Shown here piece by piece: positions 45,256 through 52,661 of a stretch of DNA of 64,000 nt (the first letter of the stretch is position 1; every line of letters begins with the position of its first letter). The DNA is taken from assembly GCF_000392615.1 (NCBI RefSeq), contig NZ_KB933398.1:2950939-3014938 (forward strand), read 5' to 3'. Below the pieces are notes generated by a model, which saw nothing but the letters and a program-made list of their open reading frames with translations, searched no databases and was not told the DNA's origin. The position numbers were made by a program, and so were the translations under genes. The stretch is from Lysinibacillus sphaericus OT4b.31 (lineage in GTDB: Bacteria; Bacillota; Bacilli; Bacillales_A; Planococcaceae).

Positions 45256-45290
45256 GAGACTAGTGTCGCTACTAGTCTCTTTTTTATTTT
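45256..45290 (+). terminator. riboswitch-linked terminator upstream of the permease
   Basis: GAGACTAGT and ACTAGTCTC, 6-nt loop, then TTTTTTATTTT, ending about 37 nt before the permease start codon. Expected expression platform of the glycine riboswitch. Confidence 0.85.
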
Positions 45291-45326
45291 CCAGTCTTAG
45301 CTTTACGCATCTTTGGAGGGGTTAAC

Positions 45327-46670
45327 GTGGAACAACAACAGTTAAAACGCGAATTAAAAAATCGTCATGTGCAATTAATTGCCATCGGCGGCACAATAGG
45401 CACAGGCTTATTTTTAGGATCAGGAAAAGCCATCGCCTTAGCAGGACCTTCAATTATTTTCGCCTATCTAATTGTCGGAATTGCCCTGTTCTTTGTTATG
45501 CGTGCGCTTGGTGAACTATTATTATCGAATGCAGGTTATACATCATTTACAGATTTCGCCACAGAATATATCGGTCCATGGGCAGGCTATGTCACTGGTT
45601 GGACATACTGGTTCTGCTGGATTATGACGGCGATGGCGGATATTATTGCAGTCGGTGTCTATACACAATATTGGTTTGATATTCCACAATGGGTACCAGC
45701 AATTGGCTGTTTAGTACTGCTATTAATTTTAAATTTACTGACAGTAAAACTATTTGGTGAACTAGAATTCTGGTTTGCGCTTATTAAAGTCGTGACGATT
45801 GTTGCCCTCATTATTATAGGATTATTTATGCTATTTACTGGGTTCCAAACAAGCTCTGGTACAGTTTCTGTGGAAAATCTTTGGGGACATGGTGGGATTT
45901 TCCCTAACGGCATCTATGGATTCCTCATGGCCTTCCAAATGGTAGTCTTTGCTTTTGTAGGTGTTGAACTAGTCGGTGTTTCCGCTGCTGAAACAGCAAA
46001 TCCACAAAAAAATATCCCATCTGCCATCAATAAAATTCCAATACGAATTTTACTTTTTTACGTGGGTGCTCTATTTGTCCTTTTATGCATTAACCCTTGG
46101 AATGAAATGTCTGCGGCAAGCAGCCCATTTGTGCAAGTATTTACACTAGCTGGAATTCCTATTGCAGCAGGTATTATTAATTTTGTCGTGCTAACATCAG
46201 CTGCTTCAGCCGGTAATAGTGGCCTATTCTCTACTAGCCGCATGCTCTTTAATCTTGGTAGCAATAAACAAGCATCACCATCATTTGCAAAATTAAATAA
46301 AAACAGCGTACCAAGTAATGCACTTGTTGTGTCTGCGTTTGTTGTATCAGTAGGAGCATTATTAAGTAAGCTAATGCCGGAGAATGCCTTTAGTGTCGTG
46401 ACGACAATTAGTGCTATCTGTTTTATATGGGTATGGAGTATCATTTTAATCTCTCATATTATTTATAAACGCAAAAATCGAGCACGCCATGAAGCATCGA
46501 TTTTCAAAGCGCCATTTACACCATTTGTGAACTACTTGGTGCTTGCCTTCTTCGCCTTCTTATTAGTGATCATGTTCATCTCTGAAGCAACGCGTACAGC
46601 GTTACTATTAACACCGCTATGGTTTATTGTGTTATTTATTCTCTATAAAGTAAAAAGAAAATCAGAATGA
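45327..46670 (+). CDS. amino-acid permease, AAT family (CycA/AapA-like)
   Basis: 447 residues, 12 membrane helices. N-terminal LKRELKNRHVQLIAIGGTIGTGLFLGSG is diagnostic of the amino-acid transporter (APC) family, as are GYTSFTDFATEYIGPWAGYVTGWTYWFCWI and FVGVELVGVSAAETANPQKNIPSAI. GTG start with GGAGGGG. The upstream glycine riboswitch and terminator point to glycine, alanine or D-serine/D-alanine as substrate; CycA-type transporters have this range. Confidence 0.92.
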   Translation: MEQQQLKRELKNRHVQLIAIGGTIGTGLFLGSGKAIALAGPSIIFAYLIVGIALFFVMRALGELLLSNAGYTSFTDFATEYIGPWAGYVTGWTYWFCWIMTAMADIIAVGVYTQYWFDIPQWVPAIGCLVLLLILNLLTVKLFGELEFWFALIKVVTIVALIIIGLFMLFTGFQTSSGTVSVENLWGHGGIFPNGIYGFLMAFQMVVFAFVGVELVGVSAAETANPQKNIPSAINKIPIRILLFYVGALFVLLCINPWNEMSAASSPFVQVFTLAGIPIAAGIINFVVLTSAASAGNSGLFSTSRMLFNLGSNKQASPSFAKLNKNSVPSNALVVSAFVVSVGALLSKLMPENAFSVVTTISAICFIWVWSIILISHIIYKRKNRARHEASIFKAPFTPFVNYLVLAFFAFLLVIMFISEATRTALLLTPLWFIVLFILYKVKRKSE

Positions 46671-46719
46671 TCTGACTAACTTTTTTGGGTCAGATTAGTT
46701 TGTTTACAGTCTTTTTTCT

Positions 46720-46826
46720 AATAGAAGTGTCTATATGAGCCCGTTGATTTCTGCTACGGTGGACGCTTTTCGTGGGCATGGCTTCCGTCTCCTCGTCGCT
46801 ACGCTCCTGCGGGGTTTTCAAAGAAT
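46720..46826 (+). repeat. dispersed GC-rich repeat, copy 2
   Basis: AATAGAAGTGTCTATA, GTGGACGCTTTTCGTGGGC and CTCCTCGTCGCTACGCTCCT match copy 1 at 18.8 kb. Lies between the permease stop and the shared terminator. Confidence 0.75.
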
Positions 46827-46831
46827 AAAAT

Positions 46832-46871
46832 AAAATCAGTAGACAAGCCTGTATGCTTGTCTACTGATTTT
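46832..46871. terminator. bidirectional terminator between permease and glutaminase genes
   Basis: Perfect 17-bp arms (AAAATCAGTAGACAAGC and complement), followed by T-rich sequence on both strands. Confidence 0.85.
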
Positions 46872-46963
46872 TTAGTGCATGTGCTAAGTTACAACATACC
46901 TCATTCTCAAGGATTACCCCAAGAACAATGGTGATTCGCACCTCAGAAAAACCTCTATAGTAA

Positions 46964-47917
46964 CTAAAAAATATTCATGTTCCACTCTGTGGCAATATGC
47001 TTCAGTAAATGAACACCTGCAACACTGTTACCTATTGTATCTATTGCAGGCCCATAAATGCCGATTCCACAACCAGCCGGAAATGGTGATTGTAAGCTTG
47101 CATGGCTTGGCACAGTCGCTAGAATCGCTCCCGAGACACCACTCTTAGCAGGCAATCCGATAAACGCCGCAAATTTACCAGACGCATTATACATACCACA
47201 AGTCACCATTAACGCTTTTGTTAATTTGGCTACTTGCTTTGGAAATAACTGTGTTTTTAATATAGGATGATATCCATCATTGGCAATTACTAATCCTATC
47301 ATGGCCATATCAGCAACATCTACTTCAATAGCACACTGCTTTAAATAAACTTCCAGCGCTTCCTCAACTGGGCAATCTAAATAACCAGATGCCATCAAAT
47401 AGTATGCTAGCGCTCTATTCCGATTAGCCGTTTCCCATTCCGAGTGAAAAACCTCTTCATTGACACTAACTTTTTTTCCTATCATTTTTTCTAAAAAATG
47501 CAGTAGATTATCTATTTTTTCCTGTGGTGAGGCGCCTGCAAGCATAGAAGATACTGTAATAGCTCCTGCATTAATCATCGGGTTAAAAGGTTTTCCTGGC
47601 TGATGACTTTCTAAGCGTACGATGGAATTAAACGTATCACCTGTAGGTTCTACATCAACACGCTCTAATACATAAGACAATCCTTTATCCATACATGCTG
47701 AAATAAAACTAACAATTTTAGATACACTTTGGAGTGTAAAGGTTTCAGTTGTATCTCCTGCCCTCATTTCCCTACCATCTGGGCCGATGATAGCAATGGC
47801 TAGTTGATTTGGATCTTTTTGGGCCAATGCTGGTATATAGCTAGCGCAGTTTCCTTCTTTGGCATAAGGTCGAAACTGTTCCACCCATTGTGCTATTTTT
47901 GTATGATCTTCTATCAT
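46964..47917 (-). CDS. glsA: glutaminase A
   Basis: 317 residues, serine-dependent beta-lactamase-like fold hydrolysing glutamine to glutamate and ammonia. The catalytic Ser64-X-X-Lys67 lies in FTLQSVSKIVSF. Also NPMINAGAITVSSML, ENRALAYYL-like NRNRALAYYLMASGY, and PAKSGVSGAILATVPSHASLQSPFP. It follows the amidohydrolase gene by 80 nt with a terminator in between. Two glutaminases are common in Bacillaceae. Confidence 0.95.
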   Translation of the reverse strand: MIEDHTKIAQWVEQFRPYAKEGNCASYIPALAQKDPNQLAIAIIGPDGREMRAGDTTETFTLQSVSKIVSFISACMDKGLSYVLERVDVEPTGDTFNSIVRLESHQPGKPFNPMINAGAITVSSMLAGASPQEKIDNLLHFLEKMIGKKVSVNEEVFHSEWETANRNRALAYYLMASGYLDCPVEEALEVYLKQCAIEVDVADMAMIGLVIANDGYHPILKTQLFPKQVAKLTKALMVTCGMYNASGKFAAFIGLPAKSGVSGAILATVPSHASLQSPFPAGCGIGIYGPAIDTIGNSVAGVHLLKHIATEWNMNIF

Positions 47918-47935
47918 ATTTAATTTCCCCTTTCA

Positions 47936-47976
47936 AGAAAAACAGAGCCTTCATAGTATTACTCTATGAAGACTCT
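47936..47976 (-). terminator. amidohydrolase gene terminator
   Basis: On minus, arms AGAGTCTTCATAG and CTATGAAGGCTCT (one mismatch), then GTTTTTC, 20 nt after the stop. Confidence 0.75.
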
Positions 47977-47996
47977 AGTCAAATTTAGCCTACTTG

Positions 47997-49412
47997 TTAA
48001 AACTTTGGAGGAGTAGCGTCCTGTGGAATTAACGAAACATAAGGTTCACCATCAAGACGCTCTTGCCATTCTTTCGTCGCCTCTTTAATAAGCGCTGGAT
48101 TGTCGATCAATGTTATTGCTGTACAAGCCATGGTTTTTGCCGCCTGCAACATGCCTTTATGCGCAATCGGCATCACACCTTGAGACACAACCTGCCATGT
48201 ATGAAGCGGTGTACCTAAAGCCATGCATGTTGTTGTACATTGCACAGTTGGAACATTCCAGCTTACATCCCCTACATCGGTAGAGCCACCCATTATAAAC
48301 TCTGGTAATATACTAGGTATGCTATCCGCAATGACTTTATCTTTTAGCTGTATGGCATCCATTTTATTTAGCCCTACTAATGCTGTTGCCTGAACCTCAG
48401 GAGAAAATGTCTTAAAAATAGCTGCAGCATGCTTGTCGTCTTCAGTTGTATACGTAGGCATGCCAATTTCAAGCATTTGCTTATACATAATATCATAAAG
48501 TGTTTTATTTGGTATAAGATTTGCAGCGGCTCCTTCAAAAACAACCTCTACAGATGTTTCTGTCATTAATGTGGCACCTTTTGCTATGTTTTCAACACGC
48601 TTATAAATCTCTTGCACTTGATGTTTTTTAGGTGCTCGTACTAAGTATGTCACCTCTGCATACTGTTGTACAACATTTGGTGATGTCCCACCTGTATTGG
48701 TCACTGCATAATGTAAGCGCGCTTCCGGAATAATGTGCTCACGTAAATAATTAACACCGACATTCATTAACTCCACGGCATCTAAAGCACTTCTTCCAAG
48801 ATGAGGGGCCGCGGCTGCATGTGCACTTTTTCCCGTAAACTTAAAAGTAGCTGCATAGTTTGCTAGAGAACTACATGTCATCACTGTTGAAAAGGTACCT
48901 GGATGCCATGATATCGCAATGTCTACATCATCAAAGATTCCCGCCTGAGCCATATAAGCCTTCCCTGAACCATTTTCCTCAGCAGGACAGCCGTAAAAAC
49001 GGATAGTCGCAGATTGATTATTTTCCTCAAGGTAATCTTTAACAGCCACTGCTGCAGCAAATGCACCTGTGCCTAATAAATTATGACCACAGCCATGACC
49101 ATTCCCTCCCACCTCGAGCGGTTCATGCTGAGTGGTGCCGCCTCTCTGACTTAAACCCGGTAGCGCATCATACTCACCAAGAAAAGCAATAACTGGTTTC
49201 CCTGTGCCAAATGTTGCTACAAGTGCTGTATCAAGATTGGCAATACCAATTTCCGTCTCAAAGCCTTCTTTTTCTAAAGCTTCCTTCATATATTGAACAG
49301 ATTTTTCCTCATGGAAGTGAAGTTCAGGAACTGCCCAAATGGCATCACTTAACTGTATACCCGCTTCCCTCTTTGCTTCGACTAATGTTGAAATTTTTTC
49401 ATGTAAACGCAT
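47997..49412 (-). CDS. M20 family amidohydrolase (AbgB-like)
   Basis: 471 residues. Zinc peptidase of the M20D group: FLGEYDALPG, GGNGHGCGHNLLGTGAFAAA with metal ligands, YGCPAEENGSGKAYM with the catalytic Glu, SAHAAAAPHLGRSALDAVELM in the lid, and STDVGDVSWNVP. Closest type is p-aminobenzoyl-glutamate hydrolase subunit B, but amide substrates vary. Lies 12 nt after the MFS gene, so the pair probably imports and hydrolyses an amide-linked compound, perhaps releasing an amino acid that links to glutaminase downstream. Confidence 0.88.
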   Translation of the reverse strand: MRLHEKISTLVEAKREAGIQLSDAIWAVPELHFHEEKSVQYMKEALEKEGFETEIGIANLDTALVATFGTGKPVIAFLGEYDALPGLSQRGGTTQHEPLEVGGNGHGCGHNLLGTGAFAAAVAVKDYLEENNQSATIRFYGCPAEENGSGKAYMAQAGIFDDVDIAISWHPGTFSTVMTCSSLANYAATFKFTGKSAHAAAAPHLGRSALDAVELMNVGVNYLREHIIPEARLHYAVTNTGGTSPNVVQQYAEVTYLVRAPKKHQVQEIYKRVENIAKGATLMTETSVEVVFEGAAANLIPNKTLYDIMYKQMLEIGMPTYTTEDDKHAAAIFKTFSPEVQATALVGLNKMDAIQLKDKVIADSIPSILPEFIMGGSTDVGDVSWNVPTVQCTTTCMALGTPLHTWQVVSQGVMPIAHKGMLQAAKTMACTAITLIDNPALIKEATKEWQERLDGEPYVSLIPQDATPPKF

Positions 49413-49424
49413 ACTTTTTCCTCC

Positions 49425-50675
49425 TTAAGCGACTGTATTATTTTCTGAATTCAATAGATTTCCTTTTTGATCATTCAAAGTAAGGAGCGCTATTATACAA
49501 ATTACCGCAAAGGCAATTAACATCCAAAAGGCTGCATCAAATGAACCGTCAAAGGCATCTACCATAAATCCAATAGCCATTGGTGTCACAAATCCCGCTA
49601 ATTGCCCACCTGTATTGGCAACGCCCATTGCTGAACCTGTAATGGATGAAGGCAATTTCTTTAGAACAATTGCAGGCAGCAGTGTGATTACAAATGCAAT
49701 AAAAATAGAAACCATAGTTTGATAGCCTATAAACATTGTCACTGTTTCAGCAGTAAACATTAAATATAATAAAAGCCCAATGATTGCACATGAAATGGAA
49801 CCTAAAATTTTATCCATCCCGCGCGGTAATTTATCTATGATGTATCCGCTACCATACACGCCAATAATCGTCGTGATAGCTGGAATTGTTTGTGCCCAAC
49901 CAATGGACATCAAATCGAGTCCACGATTTTTCTGAAGATAAGTAGGAATCCATGATACTAATCCCCAGTTCACTGCATAAATACAGAAATACGCAATGAT
50001 TAAATTCCACATAAGCGGCGTTTTAAATAGTTCCTTAAAGTTCACTTTGTTTGTAGCACTCACCTTATTTTCAACATTTCCAGTTGATGCCACTGTATCT
50101 TCAGGTAATTTAATATATTTCCAATACAAAAAGGCAATAATAGCGCCAATCGCCCCAATAATGATGAACATCATACGCCAACCGATTGTCCCTAACATAT
50201 AAGCCGACAGTAAAGGAACAATTAGTGACATAATCCCCGCAGAGGTAAGCATAATCGACATCGCTCTACCTCTTTCTTCCCTCGGAAAGATAGTAGCGAT
50301 TATTTTTGAGCTAGAGGGTTGAAACCCACCTTCTCCAATACCAAATAAAAATCGAATAACAATCATTGTTACTAAAGACCAAGCAATAGCTGTTAAACCT
50401 GTGAAAATTGACCACATGATTACCGATAGAAGTAAGATTTTTTTAGCACCAAATTTATCTGCAAGCCAACCACCAGGTATCTGCATAATCGCATAACCTA
50501 GAAAAAAAGCACTTAATATCACGCCCGTTGAGGAAGCATCTAAACTTAGATCGTCTGTGATGGATACTACTGCATAGTTCATGATGTAGCGATCTAAGTT
50601 CCCTAATGACCACCCTAAAAATAATAATCCTAATATCAAATTTCTAGATTTCTTTGTTATATCATTTGTTACCAT
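49425..50675 (-). CDS. MFS transporter, anion:cation symporter type
   Basis: 416 residues from ATG 50675, which has GGGAGGG 7 nt upstream; a start five codons earlier would overlap that site. Twelve helices. GWSLGNLDRYIMNYAVVSITDDLSLD and GGWLADKFGAKKILL are typical of the ACS subgroup (hexuronate/phthalate-type importers), as is RFLFGIGEGGFQPSSSKIIA. In an operon with the amidohydrolase gene, so it probably imports its substrate. Confidence 0.88.
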   Translation of the reverse strand: MVTNDITKKSRNLILGLLFLGWSLGNLDRYIMNYAVVSITDDLSLDASSTGVILSAFFLGYAIMQIPGGWLADKFGAKKILLLSVIMWSIFTGLTAIAWSLVTMIVIRFLFGIGEGGFQPSSSKIIATIFPREERGRAMSIMLTSAGIMSLIVPLLSAYMLGTIGWRMMFIIIGAIGAIIAFLYWKYIKLPEDTVASTGNVENKVSATNKVNFKELFKTPLMWNLIIAYFCIYAVNWGLVSWIPTYLQKNRGLDLMSIGWAQTIPAITTIIGVYGSGYIIDKLPRGMDKILGSISCAIIGLLLYLMFTAETVTMFIGYQTMVSIFIAFVITLLPAIVLKKLPSSITGSAMGVANTGGQLAGFVTPMAIGFMVDAFDGSFDAAFWMLIAFAVICIIALLTLNDQKGNLLNSENNTVA

Positions 50676-50855
50676 GTCATGCCCTCCCATGTTTTAAAAA
50701 TGCATTTTCACTACATAAATCTAAGGATACGATTTGCTTTGAAAAGGTATTTATCCGTCTGCTTCGAGCGATATATTTTAACCAATTCAACATAGTTCGT
50801 AGCCAGTTAAACACGATTGCGTTCATCTCTCCCTGTCTATTAAAATCAATCCCCT

Positions 50856-50880
50856 TATATAACGACAATTTCGTTATATA
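50856..50880. promoter_or_regulatory. palindromic operator candidate upstream of MFS-amidohydrolase operon
   Basis: Perfect 10-bp arms TATATAACGA and TCGTTATATA with a 5-bp spacer, about 180 bp before the MFS start and downstream of the regulator gene. The rest of 50676-50940 has no gene. Confidence 0.55.
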
Positions 50881-50941
50881 TTCGTATAATAAGCAAAATT
50901 ATATGATATTTCAATATTTTTTTAAAATTTTTATAAATAAA

Positions 50942-50975
50942 AGATGGTGCCCCCAAAATAATTGAGACACCATCT
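50942..50975 (-). terminator. regulator gene terminator
   Basis: On minus, arms AGATGGTG and CACCATCT with a longer loop partly extendable by TCTC/GGGG, then TTTATTTAT. It separates the regulator from the MFS operon. Confidence 0.65.
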
Positions 50976-51071
50976 TTCTAAAGAAAACTGTGTAAACCCC
51001 TGTTTTATCGTGCTTTTTCATAATCGAAAAATGGCCCAAAAACCACTTAGAAGGTTCGGGACATCTTTTCA

Positions 51072-52394
51072 TTAATTTGTATTTTTTGACGAGATAAGTT
51101 GGTAAATTTTAATTGGTCTTCCCCGTGTATGTTGCAACTCTTCACCATAGATTTTGGCTAAGCCTACACTACATAAATCTGCAACTATACGCTGTGCATT
51201 GCGCTCACTCATCTGGAGTTGTGACGCTAAATCTTTTGTCGTAAAATGCTTCCAGCGCATTTTTTGAATTAATGCTTGAATTTTTGTATATGTTTTAACA
51301 CTTACACTTGCTTTTTTCAATTTCTCAATTACAACGGGATCTTCCGCTCGATAAGAGTACGAGAGCTCCTCCGTATTGCCCACAGATTCAATAATGGTTC
51401 CATCATCTTGAATCATCACAATATCAATGGATTCGTTTACTTTCGTTTGACGCAATCCCCTATGAGCGTGTAATTCCGCATTAAACACAGTCTGAGCAAA
51501 GCCAATGCCAGCAGTCACTTTCGCATCCATTTCGATTGACAGCTGATACATTTTTTCTTTTATAAATTGAATTTGCCCTTCGATTGCTCCTCTCGTGCTA
51601 AAAATTGTATATTTACCATTGCCTTCTTCTATTAAGGAACCATCCACCTGTTCACATAGCTGCAATAAATTTTCCTTCATCCGTAATTCTAAATACTGAA
51701 TTTGATAGCCTAGCTTCATCCGCTCTTTTAATGAGTCGAAATCTTTTATTTCTAGCATTAGAGCGCCAATTTGCGTCTCTTTATAATAGGAGGTCTTGAT
51801 TTTTTCAGTAAATAACTGAACGGTATGATAAATCTCAGTCTTTGTAGGGGATACCCAATAAGAGGGGACACCAGCTTCTTTTAGCTGTTCATCTACTGTT
51901 GGATAACAAGTAATGGCAAATTCAATTTTTCCTTTCTGCCAAAGCTGAAAATGAAAGTCAAATAACTCTTTCGGATCAATTGCTACATCAAATTCTTTGA
52001 CAAACAGCTGTTTCACATTTTTTTCGATTTTCTCAAGCCCTTCTGCTGCCATCTGTGCAGGAGAAGGAATAATATCTACACTTACACTGTCAATGAGCTT
52101 TCCCATACTATAAGATTGCTCCAAAAAACCTTGATAAATGGCTGCCTCAGAAAAGAAAATATGTGTAAGTTTGTCCTGTGGCACGCTCGTCTGACTGGCA
52201 ATCTTAAATGGTATATAGCCAGAAAAAAGCCAAAAATCAACATGCTGATCATGGGCTTCCACAATATTTTTTGTTTCCGTAGCAATTGAATAAATATAGG
52301 GCTTAAACTCCATATCCTGTTCAATTTCTTGGGCTAACAATATAATTCTTTCTACCGATTTTGCAGGCCCAACAACACCAATTTTATACATCAT
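51072..52394 (-). CDS. transcriptional regulator with C-terminal winged helix
   Basis: 440 residues. The N-terminal region starts MMYKIGVVGPAKSVERIILLA, a Rossmann-like sensor start, up to about 190. The middle part (about 215-335, GALMLEIKDFDSLKERMKLG and YTIFSTRGAIEGQIQFIKEK) resembles a degenerate cyclase-like fold, as in GTP cyclohydrolase III-type regulators. The end (about 375-440) is a helix-turn-helix: FTTKDLASQLQMSERNAQRIVADLCSVGLAKIYGEE. I cannot assign a ligand. It sits directly upstream of the MFS-amidohydrolase operon on the same strand, with a palindrome between, so it probably controls that operon. Confidence 0.75.
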   Translation of the reverse strand: MMYKIGVVGPAKSVERIILLAQEIEQDMEFKPYIYSIATETKNIVEAHDQHVDFWLFSGYIPFKIASQTSVPQDKLTHIFFSEAAIYQGFLEQSYSMGKLIDSVSVDIIPSPAQMAAEGLEKIEKNVKQLFVKEFDVAIDPKELFDFHFQLWQKGKIEFAITCYPTVDEQLKEAGVPSYWVSPTKTEIYHTVQLFTEKIKTSYYKETQIGALMLEIKDFDSLKERMKLGYQIQYLELRMKENLLQLCEQVDGSLIEEGNGKYTIFSTRGAIEGQIQFIKEKMYQLSIEMDAKVTAGIGFAQTVFNAELHAHRGLRQTKVNESIDIVMIQDDGTIIESVGNTEELSYSYRAEDPVVIEKLKKASVSVKTYTKIQALIQKMRWKHFTTKDLASQLQMSERNAQRIVADLCSVGLAKIYGEELQHTRGRPIKIYQLISSKNTN

Positions 52395-52589
52395 TTATTC
52401 CTACTTTCTATGTCAACTGCTCTCATCATGCTAAATATATATTGGTCTCTACCTTTCAATTGTAAATAGTATAACGAAGAAATGAACGGCTAGCCAAATG
52501 AAAGGACCATCACAATAGGTAGTGATTTCAAAATTAACTTTCTATTTTATCTATATAACCCATAATAAAGCAAAATTTAGGCATAAAAA

Positions 52590-52616
52590 ACCCCGAACTA
52601 CATAACAGTTCGGGGT
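52590..52616 (-). terminator. terminator of the surface protein gene
   Basis: On minus, arms ACCCCGAACT and AGTTCGGGGT with a 7-nt loop, then TTTTTTATG. Confidence 0.85.
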
Positions 52617-52661
52617 AATATTTTATGCAAATTGTGTGAAAATTGTGTGGGTGCCAGGCAC

